DNA of 64,000 bases, taken from the NCBI RefSeq assembly GCF_964204865.1, contig NC_135250.1:20141395-20205394 (forward strand). Reading direction: 5' to 3'. The DNA is from Styela clava (Eukaryota; Chordata; Ascidiacea; Stolidobranchia; Styelidae). Below are positions 23,615-35,054 of the stretch, in pieces. The notes beneath the pieces are model-generated. The model was not told the origin of the DNA, ran no database searches, and saw only the letters and a program-made list of their open reading frames with translations. The position numbers and the translations under genes were made by a program. How positions within the stretch are numbered: position 1 is the stretch's first letter; each line of letters starts with the position of its first letter.

Positions 23615-23786
23615 TTATTCCCTAGGCTCGGCGGTTGGCACTGGGCGCACCTGATTACCAAGCCTGAGTTCTCCGGTTTTGGTTAATTGTGTGCGAGAGG
23701 ATTGCTGGACTCCCTTCCCACTGTCGCAAGGGGGTTCACGTAACCAGTGTTCGGCAACGGCTACCTCCACCACCAAGTACATGTAT
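23615..23786 (-). pseudogene. copy of the antisense terminal exon (unit 3)
   Basis: It is preceded by a TTTCAG acceptor. It reads YMYLVVEVAVAEHWLREPPC and on to TAEPRE with a stop at 23617-23615, the same frame as the exon at 8244-8058. It is open but isolated; upstream exons are not visible and the flank is interrupted by a transposon at 23866. It could be a live terminal exon or a passenger. Confidence 0.35.
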
Positions 23787-23865
23787 CTGAAACAAGTAAC
23801 TGGTTAACTATTCGCATACCCAGAATGAATTGAAAACCGGACGGGAGGTCGTAGTAATCCATATG

Positions 23866-25478
23866 TAGGGATGTAAGTTTCGAATATTTTATTTCCGAAT
23901 CTGATTCTATTTAGTATAACCTCACATTATCGTTAATTTTATTTAAATTTGGAAGAACTATAGCGCAAATTGTGATAAAATGACAATAACGAACTTGAAG
24001 AAAGAGTTAATTAAGTTAGTTGAAGAGCACATTGAATTGATACTTCAACTACATAATGTAGTAGAGAATATATATTTTGTTACATAGAGTTACACTCAGG
24101 TAAAATTACTTATTACATGAATTTATGTTCGCAAACAATACCGGATCGTTTCTTCTAAAATTCACCTTCAAAATTCATCCAAATGATAAACGCCATTGGA
24201 ATATGCGATGGAACCGATTGGCCGTGAAAGAAAGCAAATGATAACTAGAGCTACGTGCAGCTTTAACAGGCTTCCCGCGTAAAAAAAACTGAAGACGCGT
24301 TTTGCTCACTGGAGCTTGAAAGCGTGGTCAGTCATGCATAAAATTTGCAATTTATGATGGGGGACTTATTATCTGCATGTGATGTAAATTTCATGTCTCT
24401 AAGTAGTGTCGTTCTTGAGAAGAAGATGAAAATGTAAAATCCTATATTGCTCACTGGAGCGTATCGCCAAGGTCACTCATGCGTATCCTTGACATATCGT
24501 ATCCGGAACATGTCCATTAATCATTGTTATGAATTCCAACCCAATAGCATGTATCAATTTTGAGAAATCGCAAAAAAACTGAAAACGCATTTTGCTCACT
24601 GGAGCGTGAAAGCGTGGTCAGTCATGCATAAAATTTGCAAATTATGATGGGGAAATTATTGTCTGCATGTGATGTAAATTTCAAGTCTCTAAGTAGTGTC
24701 GTTCTCGAGAAAAAGATGAAAATGTAAAATCCTATATTGCTCACTGGAGCGTATCGCCGAGGTCACTCTTGCGTATCCTTGACATATTGTATCCGGAACA
24801 TGTCCATTAATCATTGTTATAAATTTCAACCCAATACCATGTATCAATTTTGAGAAATCGCAAAAAAACTGAATACGCGTTTTGCTCACTGGAGCGTGAA
24901 AACTTTTATTGCTAGCTGAGAACTTCTGCACATTTGAGGTGAATTTCAAGTTTGTAGGACCAATTTGAAACAAAAATAATAAAAATAAATAATAATAAAT
25001 AATAAATATTAATAAATAATAATAATAAAACACAGGAATACAATAGGTTCCCTGCTGACAAGCAGCGGGAAGCCTAACAAGGGAAGCATCGCAGACCTAT
25101 GTTTTTAGTGAGAAATAATGTTGTTATTATAATGACATTACATATGTAATTTAAAAAAAGTTTATAAAATTATATATTGGTAAAACTTCTTAAATTTTTG
25201 AATAGTAAAAAAAATAAACGAAATATTGGTTCCTATGAAGCTGTGATCCATAGGAAATATTACGGAGTGTTACGAATTGCAAACGCTGTAAACGTGGGGA
25301 AAATAAACGCTTTTGGTCGATTATGAGACAACACCTATGCATCGTGCAATCGCCTCGTGTTATCTTAATTATTATTATCTTTTTAAATCAATCAAGCTGC
25401 TTTTTATCAAATTGCTTCGAATGAATTCGAATTGATATTGATTCGCTTCGATTCAAAATTCTTAAACTTACATCCCTA
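23866..25478. mobile_element. hAT-type MITE with TAGGGATGTAAGTTT ends (unit 3), interrupted
   Basis: Perfect 15-bp terminal inverted repeats (TAGGGATGTAAGTTT / AAACTTACATCCCTA) are flanked by an 8-bp duplication TCCATATG (23858-23865 and 25479-25486). Unit 1 has a single TCCATATG at the matching site (near 8317-8324), i.e. the empty target. The element would be about 780 bp without the rolling-circle element inserted at 24243-25075. No transposase coding is seen. Confidence 0.85.
24243..25075. mobile_element. non-autonomous Helentron-like element (unit 3)
   Basis: It starts AACTAGAGCTACGTGCAG with AGGCTTCCCGC nearby, and ends with a hairpin (TTCCCTGCT-GACA-AGCAGCGGGAA) and GCGGGAAGCCT. The AGGCTTCCCGC / GCGGGAAGCCT pair is an 11-bp inverted repeat of the two ends. 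Inside are about two tandem copies of a 290-bp repeat (TTTGCTCACT at 24301, 24591 and 24881) and an AAT microsatellite (24975-25028). Unit 4 has the near-empty site GCAAATGATGACAAGGGAAG, so insertion occurred without target duplication. Its sequence matches the flanks of the coding element in unit 5, its likely source of transposition proteins. Confidence 0.75.
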
Positions 25479-26197
25479 TCCATATGATTAGAGCGCCGCG
25501 CCGACTTTCCTATCAAACTGGATAAACATGAAAACACTTTTATTAAAATCTCGTAACTTACAGCGCATGCCACATTAAACCAATTTGTCTATACTCTATC
25601 TATAGTAATACAGAATCCTCGATAGCATCATCGGTCGAGGCCGATATCTGATTACTTTGTTTGAAAATTTTATTTATTTCTGTAATCGTTCGATTTTGAT
25701 CATTCAAAATCTAGGGGTTATTCAGTTTATCTGAATGTCACGATTTCGTTTGATTGACAGAATTCGCTGACTATATATTATGCACTTGCACAGTTTGTTC
25801 AGCAACAGTCCACTGGCAAAGTTACATATACATATTGTGATCAAGTGTTAGAATAGGGGCATTTGAACCGTAAAATCAGTATTTTAGAACAGCAACTGAA
25901 AGAGAAGAGTAAACAATACAAGCATAAATATCAACTTCGCGAGATAGCCACGCGTCAATGTGAAGTGCGCTATGTAAGACAGACGGCGCTGATTGACTTT
26001 CACTCGATTTTAAAATCATATTTGAAGTAAGTTGGCACACGAATTTGTTTACTCAGTGAGATGCGTTAGATCGAGTACTTGAACTTGATCACCTTTCCTG
26101 TTCACATTAAACACTCATTACACCTGAAATTGCATGTGATGATACACTTAAAAATATTTACATCTCTTGACAGTCAATACGTGGTTTTACGAAATTC

Positions 26198-26204
26198 TAT
26201 ATAA
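26198..26204 (+). promoter_or_regulatory. TATA box of copy 3
   Basis: TATATAA lies about 100 bp upstream of the copy 3 start codon, within the upstream block conserved in all units. Confidence 0.6.
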
Positions 26205-26300
26205 CAAGTTTGCGTGAGCTTGAGATCCCATACAGCTTTCATTGACGATATAAAACCATTTTCTCTCCAGCAGGATCGAAACTAAAATTATAACGTCAAC

Positions 26301-28080
26301 ATGCGTTGTTTGATCCTTCTTGCTATTTTGAGTACGGCTACCGCCTTGCCACTAAATTTTGGAACTTTTTGTGAGTTTGCTTTATAATTATTGTATTATA
26401 GATTATTGTTTAACGCCACAATACTTATTTCTTTCCATATAGTGGGATGTGGCAACACAGGTACCTCGGTATCCGCATCAGCCGTCGCAAAAACTTCGTT
26501 TGGTCCATGCGCTGAATTGCAGAAGCCTAACATTGTCATCGACGATCCGTGTGTTGAAGTGAAGAAACCGTCCGTAGAGGTAAAATCTCCATGCACCTTT
26601 ACACGACCTTGTTTCAGACGAAGCTTTATGCGCCGACGTGTTTCCTCGCCGTGCTTTACTAGAACAATCACACGCACACCGTGCGTAAGAAGAACCGCAA
26701 CACCACCGTGCATTAGAAGAACCATAACATCACCTTGTGTGAGAAGAACCATAACACCGTGCGTGAGAAGAACCATATCGCCTTGCAGGACGATCATTCC
26801 ACAACCGTGTAGAACTATTACAAGAACGCCATGTGGTTAGTAAACGTTTTCAATATATATTTTAGTATTTTTACTCATTCCTAATTTACTAAACAAATCT
26901 ATTTTTATTATATTTTCAGTGAGGCGCTCCTTCAGGTAAGCCAATAAAGTAATAATAAACAAATTTTTGTTTCATTCTAGCTATGTTTAAATTTTTGATT
27001 TATTTCAATACTAATTACAGAATGAATGTTAAGAACAGGCGAAGTAAATTTTTTTTTTTAATATTTATACTCAGTTATCCCTGCATCCAAAGAAGACCAT
27101 GTGTCACGAGAAGAGTCATTAACCCATGCGTCACCATCAAGCAACCGTGCGTACCAAAGATAGTTGAAGATCCATGCATCACCACTTTCGAGCAACCATG
27201 CGAACCAAAAATAGTTGAAGATCCATGCATCACCACCTTCAAGCAACCATGCGAACCAAAGATAGTTGAAGATCCATGCATCACCACCTTCGAGCAACCA
27301 TGCGTACCAAAGACAGTTGAAGATCCATGCATCACCACCATCCAGCAACCGTGCGTACCAAAGATAGTTGAAGATCCATGCATCACCACCTTCGATCAAC
27401 CATGCGAACCAAAGATAGTTGAAGATCCATGCATCACCACCTTCGAGCAACCATGCGTACCAAAGATAGTTGAAGATCCATGCATCAACACCTTCGAGAA
27501 ACCATGCGAACAAAAGATAGTTGAAGATCCATGCATCACCGTCGAGCAACCATGCGAACCAAAGATAGTTCAAGATCCATGCATCACCGTCGAGCAACCA
27601 TGCATACCAACAAAAATTGAAGCGCCATGCTTACCAGTTAGAACCATCGATACGTGTGGTAATGTATATTTTTATTTGATTGAAAGATAAGGTTTAATTT
27701 GTTATGGATACATGGGTTCACGTTGATTTAAGATGTTTTCCATAATATGGTGTAACTTTGCACAGTTCATGTCTACATTATTTTAACTTGGGTGAGAATT
27801 ATCACATTCTATCTTCGATTATTTATATCCTTTTATTTGTGATAAAATAAAACAATTTCACATGTTCACATAATATTTATGTCCAATAGTTGGTGTCCGT
27901 GCGACCGCTTGTGCAAGTGCTTCGGCTTCAACATCAAGCACTTTTGGAACTGGCTGCAACGGAGGAGTCAAAGCTTCTGCAGGCGCTTCTGCTTCAACAT
28001 CAAGCACTTTTGGAACTGGCTGCATCGGAGGAGCAAGAGCTTCTGTAGGCGCTCATGCTTTCCATCATACTCTATTTTAA
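26301..28080 (+). CDS. Pro-Cys repeat secreted protein, copy 3
   Basis: Exons: 26301-26370 (donor GTGAGT), 26443-26835, 26930-26945, 27075-27658 and 27890-28080. The total is 1254 nt, 417 aa, phases consistent. It has a signal peptide, an Arg-rich Pro-Cys block, then seven 17-residue and two 16-residue Pro-Cys repeats with small variations (PCEPK, PCVPK, PCEQK), and an Ala/Ser/Gly tail. Peculiar to this copy are CGNTG in place of CGDTG at the start of exon 2, CINTFEK in the seventh repeat, and IDTC rather than IDPC at the end of exon 4. The exon 1 and 5' intron variants (ACCGCCTTGCCACTA) are shared with copy 5. Confidence 0.77.
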
Positions 28081-28575
28081 GGTAAAATAAAAAAATTTAG
28101 AAGTGTGAATATCAAATTGCCAGACAACAACCGCACTTACCACACCAAGCGATTTACAGTCACCTGTTATACTAACACTAGAAAAAAATGGTGTGATCCA
28201 ATAAAATAAAAAATACAATGAAAGCAACAAAACTTCATTTCTGGATTCCGATAATGTTTATCAATAATTTACCGAGGCAAACTAAAACATCTACACTAAA
28301 ACTCCACAACTTGGGTTGCAAACAGCATGCCAGTTATGCTTTACTGGCCTCAATGTATATATTTTTATAACACTCATAAAACTACAAAGTTCAGAAGAAA
28401 TATTTATGTAATATAGTCATACCATTACGTTATATTCCGGGGCCAAATCTTACAGATTCCGTTTGTGGTGAAATAAAATCAATAAAAATATCGAAAACAG
28501 TTTAGTTTTTATTTTTCCCTGATTTTTTTTCAAATTTGAGATATAATTCATTCATAACTGTTTATTGCCTTTCAG

Positions 28576-28978
28576 GGTTCAATGAAACGCTTTGACAACC
28601 TTGGGATAGATAGATGGTGTAAGTAACTAAATCTCATTAAAGTTTGTTTTTAATACAGGGATGCGAGACCTGAGTGAAATTGGGCTTTTATATATCACTT
28701 CATGAGTAGGAAAAACCAATGAGACGACTATGCCCTTTTCACTGGTAATATATGAATAAAGGAATAGTTGGTCAGATAAAAGTTCTTGAAACGTAGAAAT
28801 GATGGTGGTCAAGACTTCGGCCAATATACAACATTCTATTGGTTTCAAGAAAGTCGCCATTGATGCAATCATTAACTAAAAATCATTTGTTAATTTTTGA
28901 TTTTGTCTCATTCCAGGTGGTTTTAAAATAGATTCTCTTGAATCCCAGGGAGACAGCTGGAGTCTCACGCTCCTTTAA
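28576..28978 (+). other. downstream exons 6 and 7 of copy 3
   Basis: Exon 6 is 28576-28618 and exon 7 starts at 28917 with a stop at 28976-28978. The Cys of exon 6 (KRCVN in copies 1-2) is Phe in copies 3-5 and this copy also has V to D. This argues that the exons are not under strong coding constraint and may be untranslated. Confidence 0.5.
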
Positions 28979-29754
28979 TGTTGGAGAAAAGTAGTCAAAA
29001 AGAAGAGCGACTTTATTGTTCCTTTTTTCTTTGAATGTTCTCTTCCCTTTGTGTTCATGCTTGCACGCTATTTTGTCTGATTAATTCTCCTGTGTCTTCG
29101 TTTGTCTATCTGTATTAGAACCTAAATATTTGAAAATTAACTATTTAATATATTCAGGTTTTTTCGTGTCTTTTTGTGTTTTGTATTGTCTTGAATATAT
29201 ATCAAAATCGCCTCCAGTTGTGTTGCCAATTTATTGTACATGTTTTCATCAATGAGCTATTGGCCTGTAGCGGGTGGACAGTCTAATTTGCAAATTTCAG
29301 TCATCGATTTTACGTGACAAAACGATCTTCTTTAGTGCTATAGAAAGAAAAAGTGAGGGGTATAATAGGAACTACAAAGCATGTTATCGTTGTATATGAT
29401 AACCTGCTGTAATGTCGAATTTAGTTTTCTGCTATAATCGCTCCTTTCTAACATTAGCCCATTTTTATAGATTTATGCAACATAAGTAGCCAATTATAAC
29501 ATAAAAACGTTCAAACCACAATGCAATTAGAGAACATTAGCAAAAAATAATTTTTATTTTTATAGCAAAACACTCAAGTTCGACCCTTTTTTGTCCTTAC
29601 AACATACTATTCCCAGGTTGTTAGGTTGTGCACCTATTCTAGCAATATTTAGAGAGTATTAAGATATCAATTTTGTTTCGATGATCTTACGAAGACCAGT
29701 ACCACGGAATCGTTCTTAAATTTTAAAAACCTAAAACATAAGAGCCATCTCTCG
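28979..29754. other. 3' flank of gene copy 3
   Basis: Noncoding and nearly identical to 19403-20174. The putative poly(A) signal is the variant AATATA. Confidence 0.45.
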
Positions 29755-30990
29755 ACCACTTACTGGCGCAACAACAACAATAGTGAACAAGAGACCTATG
29801 CTCTATATATGGACACGTAGCGCCACCCAGTGGGAATAATTTTGATGACGTCATAGCGAAAAAAAGTAATAGCCCTCTGGAGAAAAATTTTATCTTCAAC
29901 CACTGAAAATTTCAAAGCAATTGGTCCAGTATTCGAAGAGAAAATCTATTTCTTTAAAATGTGTCAAAGAACAAGGACACTAAGAACAACAATAAGAACA
30001 GGAACAACATAATATTGAAACGATCGCTATGTCCACTACTTGCCCAATCCAGGTCATGATAAATTATTCCTCAATTTCGCAAAAGTAAAGCTGCCTAATT
30101 TCTAGCGTGTTATGTAATTTCTATAAAACATATTCCGGAGTCGATATATATAGCTATAAAAATTTCTTATCAGACACGTTTAGTGGACATAACGATTGTT
30201 TTGTTGTTGTGTTGTTCTTGTTGTTCTTAGACACTTTTTGGACACCTAGTGAAAAATCTAAAAAATCGCTTTTTTCTTTGATTACTGGACCAATTGCTTC
30301 GAAATTTTTAGTGGTGAAAGATGAAATTTTCCTCAAGAAGGCTATTATTTTTATTTTTTTCAAATATTTCTGTTAGCTCTGTGAGATTTGTTTTAGTTTG
30401 CTGTGAAGTCACTGAACGTTCTGCGGGCATCGGACGCCATTTTGTGTCCGACCACCTACGTTCCGCTTGGTGGAAATATATTTGTAGACTGTGATCTGAC
30501 GGTACGGTAAACCGAAATTTTTGATGAAATATTATTAAATCTCGTATGATTCCCAGAAAATTCAAAAAAAAAATATAAGTAATAGCCATCTGGGAAAAAA
30601 AAATTCCAAAGCAATTGGTCCAGTAATCGAAGAGAAAAGCCACTTTTTAATAACGTGTCAAAGAACAAGCATAGGAACAACAACAACAACAACAACAATA
30701 AGAGAGCTAGGCTCAAATATATGGACACTTAGCGCCACATAATTTCAAAGACGTCATAGCAAATAATAGAAGTAATGATAGCGTCCTAAAAAAAAAATTC
30801 CATTTTTAACCACTGAAAATTTCAAAGCAATTGGTCCAGTGAACAAAGAGAAAAGCGATTTCCTCACAACATTACAAAAAACAAAAACAACATAACAACA
30901 AAAGGATCGTTATGTCCACTTACGTGTTCAAAACTACCAAAACGATCGTTATGTCCAATAAAGTGTCCGAAAAGGTAGGTGAAATTTCGT
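29755..30990. repeat. interspersed-repeat cluster between units 3 and 4
   Basis: It has the same arrangement of oppositely oriented AATTGCTTTGAAATTTTCAG-family repeats as 20175-21405, with few base differences, so the cluster was duplicated with the unit rather than inserted anew. Confidence 0.7.
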
Positions 30991-31216
30991 TGTGACAGTT
31001 TTTATTGTCATGCTTGCAGTCAATGAATTCATTTGGAGCCAAATCTTATGGCAAAGACCATTGTCGCAGTTTTTTGGCATATTACTAAAGTATTTTATAC
31101 TAAACTATACTATCTTGGTATTCTACCTACACCGCCAATGATAAATACCAATAAGCTACAGTTGGATATACCCCAAATTGGAACTGGATGTATGTTCTGC
31201 TTTTCTTATGATGTTT

Positions 31217-31493
31217 TTGGACAAGTCAGTGTACATAACAATCGTTATAATATTATGTTGTTGTTCTTGTTGGTATCATTCTTCTTCGTCACCATAAAAT
31301 AGGGTTTCTCTTCGAATACTGGACCAATTGCTTTGAAATTTCCAGGGGTTAAAGATTGATTTTTTCGCCAGAAGGCTATTACTTTTACTTATTTCAAAAA
31401 TTTCTGTGAACTTCCAGAAGTTCGTTTTTTGTGTGTCAGGATAAAAAAAGAGCAACACCTTGTGACGTGCCCATATATTTGAGCGTAGCTCTC
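31217..31493. repeat. interspersed repeat, unit 4 (fused copy)
   Basis: This is the counterpart of 21638-21905, with the same left edge (GGACAAGTCAGTGTACATAA) and right edge. Confidence 0.65.
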
Positions 31494-31852
31494 TAATCGT
31501 AAATAAGTCTTGGATGTCCAGTTGCTGATAAGTAATAAAAATATCTATTTAACTCGCTTTCCCAACAGTGACATGTAACTCAATTCTTTTACTTACCGGG
31601 TGTCCCAGGATTCAATGATTTATTTCTGAACTAGGCAAAATATTCAGTCAATCTACATTAAATTTAATCAGATAAGCCAATTGATTATCATTGCCTTTTC
31701 ATAACGACACAAGAAAAAGCAGTAGGTTGTATTGCATTGACTAAACCCGGGCAAATGTCGCCATAAATGCTCCTTTTTCCCAACTAAACAAACATGTAAT
31801 AAACACGGGTGATGCCCTTTAAAGTATTTTCCAATTTGATAGTTTAACTAAC

Positions 31853-32613
31853 CAGTGGTTTTCATCATTTTTCAGTTCGCGGACCGGTAAAATTCCAAAA
31901 CAAATTTTGCGGACCGGTTGACCTTCAAAATTAACCAAACATGTCATGAACACAAAACATAATCAAAAGAATGCAATTGCTACAAAATTAGATGGTGCAA
32001 AATAAGCCAATCCAATTTAATGAGAAATCTGATGCAGTGTTTTTGATATTAGACGTGTTAAACGCAGTTCTAATGGAGTTTCTGCAAGACGTAGTAAAGC
32101 TGTTTGAACTGGATAATACTTTGCTGTTTGTTTGCCTCCATTTTACTATCAAACCTCGTTAAATAGGTCCACTGTCAAATTACGGAATGTGCGAACTTCA
32201 GGTGAAAAAAACCCAGAAAAAGTCAACAATTTTAACAAGTACAAAAACCTCATGATTTGACAGATTTGAAACTCTTAGCACAATAGTGGATTCGCACAGT
32301 TTGCAATCATGCTGATTTAGAGCCATCAGTTGATTTAGTGAGTCACACCAAATGCTAAATCCAATCAAAAGTTGTAGTTTTTGTTGCTATCATAACAATT
32401 TTAACTTCCGCATGATCAAGAGTTTACGACTGAGAAGGATTATTACGTGTTTCAAAAAGCCAAAATCTTGAAATTTGGCGTTAAATCACAAAATTAATGG
32501 ACATGCCGTCAATACTTTGTATTTTGCAATTTGCTTATAATATATTTATATTGGAATATATATATAGCGGACCGGCAGCAAGATTGGCTCGGACCGGCGG
32601 TTGAGAACCACTG
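31853..32613. mobile_element. hAT-like element, CAGTGGTT ends (unit 4 copy)
   Basis: It sits at the same position and has the same ends as in units 2, 3 and 5, so the insertion preceded these unit duplications. Confidence 0.65.
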
Positions 32614-32824
32614 GTTTAAAGCAAATTCGCCCAATTTAACATTGATGTTATATCAGTGCAATGATGACAAGGTATTCTTTGTCAATGCAAATAGCAGGAA
32701 AAATCATGTAGCAAATTACAGCAGTCCAATAGGCATCTACTTTCCAAAAATGTTATTCGAAGGAAAACTAAGAATAAATATCAGCCTCTATTTCTCAAGC
32801 AAAAAGTGGAAACTTACTGGGAAT

Positions 32825-33043
32825 TCATTCTAAACAGCTGATCGTTGATTTTCCAAAGTCACCGAGGCGCAACGCTGCGGTATATAAAGAATGTTCAATA
32901 TTTTGTGATATTGGAAACATGAAACGTTCCAATCGGTACATCATTTTGAACCTGTAGCCCATTGTCGTAAAACTGCATTTCAGATGGTTACCGGTATCTA
33001 AATTTATATTTAAAGATGTTACATTTGGCGACGATATTCCCAT
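32825..33043 (-). pseudogene. truncated copy of TPR-gene 5' exons (unit 4)
   Basis: It has the same open exon and the same out-of-frame fusion as in unit 3 (MGISSPNVTSLNINLDTG to LGDFGKSTISCLE and stop). The shared breakpoint shows the damage predates duplication of units 3-5. Confidence 0.6.
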
Positions 33044-33194
33044 ACTACGATTATTGTAACAGAAATTGTTTGTTGTTACTTACGGATAATCGACAAACGC
33101 TTATCTAAAAATATACACAAACCTTTTTTCAGAATCAGAATATATTTCGCGTCCTGTATTTATTTCCATCCACTTATTTGACCCATTCTTTTTT

Positions 33195-33366
33195 TTATTC
33201 CCTAGGCTCGGCGGTTGGCACTGGGCGCACCTGATTACCAAGCCTGAGTTCTCCGGTTTTGGTTAATTGTGTGCGAGAGGATTGCTGGACTCCCTTGCCA
33301 CTGTCGCAAGGGGGTTCACGTAACCAGTGTTCGGCAACGGCTTCCTCCACCACCAAGTACATGTAT
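33195..33366 (-). pseudogene. copy of the antisense terminal exon (unit 4)
   Basis: It matches 8244-8058 with the acceptor and stop position kept. Status is as for the unit 3 copy. Confidence 0.35.
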
Positions 33367-33445
33367 CTGAAACAAGTAACTGGTTAACTATTCCCATACC
33401 CAGAATGAATTGAAAACCGGACGGGAGGTCGTAGTAATCCATATG

Positions 33446-34224
33446 TAGGGATGTAAGTTTCGAATATTTTATTTCCGAATCTGATTCTATTTAGTATAAC
33501 CTCACATTATCGTTAATTTTATTTAAATTTGGAAGAACTATAGCGCAAATTGTGATAAAATAACAATAACGAACTTGAAGAAAGAGTTAATTAAGTTAGT
33601 TGAAGAGCACATTGAATTGATACTTCAACTACATAATGTAGTAGAGAATATGTATTTTGTTACATAGAGATACACTCAGGTAAAATTACTTATTACATGA
33701 ATTTATGTTCGCAAACAATACCGGATCGTTTCTTCTAATATTCATCTTCAAAATTCATCCAAATGATAAACGCCATTGGAATATGCGATAGAACCGATTG
33801 GCCGTGAAAGAAAGCAAATGATGACAAGGGAAGCATCGCAGACCTATGTTTTTAGTGAGAAATAATGTTGTTATTATAATGACATTACATATGTAATTTA
33901 AAAAAAGTTTATAAAATTATATATTGGTAAAACTTCTTAACTTTTTGAATAGTAAAAAAAATAAACGAAATATTGGTTCCTATGAAGCTGTGATCCATAG
34001 GAAATATTACGAAGTGTTACGACTTGGAAACGCTGTAAACGTGGGGAAAATAAACGCTTTTGGTCGATTATGAGACAACACCTATGCATCGTGCAATCGC
34101 CTCGTGTTATCTTAATTATTATTATTTTTTAAATCAATCAAGCTGCTTTTTATCAAATTGCTTCGAATGAATTCGAATTGATATTGATTCGCTTCGATTC
34201 AAAGTTCTTAAACTTACATCCCTA
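33446..34224. mobile_element. hAT-type MITE with TAGGGATGTAAGTTT ends (unit 4), uninterrupted
   Basis: This is the 779-bp complete version, with 15-bp terminal inverted repeats and TCCATATG on both sides (33438-33445 and 34225-34232). It lacks the rolling-circle insert; the junction near 33821-33832 (GCAAATGATGACAAGGG) represents the empty site. Confidence 0.85.
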
Positions 34225-34951
34225 TCCATATGATTAGAGCGCCGCGCCGACTTTCCTATCAAACTGGATAAACATGAAAACACTTTTGTTAAAATCTCGT
34301 AACTTCAGCGCATGCCACATTAAACCACTTTGTCTATACTCTATCTATAGTAATACAGAATCCTCGATAGCATCATCGGTCAAGGCCGATATCTGATTAC
34401 TTTGTTTAAAATTTTATTTATTTTTGTAATCGTTCGATTTTGATCATTTAAAATCTAGGGGTTATTCAGTTTATCTGAATGTCACGATTTCGTTTGATTG
34501 ACAGAATTCGTTGACTATATATTATGCACTTGCACAGTTTGTTCAGCAACAGCCCACTGGCAAAGTTACATATACATATTGTGATGAAGTGTTAGAATAG
34601 GGGCATTTGAACCGTAAAATCTGTATTTTAGAACATCAATAAGCAACTGAAAGAGAAGAGTAAACACTACAAGCAAAAATATCAACTTCGCGAGATCGCC
34701 ACGCGTCAATGTGAAGTACGCTATGTAAGACAGACGGCGCTGATTGACTTTCACTCGATTCTAAAATCATATCTGAAGTAAGTTGGCACACGACTTAGTT
34801 TACTCAGTGAGATGCGTTAGATCGAGTACTTGAACTTGATCACCTTTCCTGTTCACATTAGACACTTATTACACCTGAAATTGCATGTGATGATGATACA
34901 CTTAAAAATATTTACATCTCTTGACAGTCAATACGTGGTTTTCCGAAGGTC

Positions 34952-34958
34952 TATAAAA
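34952..34958 (+). promoter_or_regulatory. TATA box of copy 4
   Basis: TATAAAA, the closest to consensus of the five copies, lies about 100 bp before the ATG. Confidence 0.6.
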
Positions 34959-35054
34959 CAAGTTTGCGTGAGCTTGAGATCCCATACAGCTTCCATTGAC
35001 GATATAAATCTATTTTCTCTCCAGCAGGATCGAAGCTAATATTGTAACGTCAAC

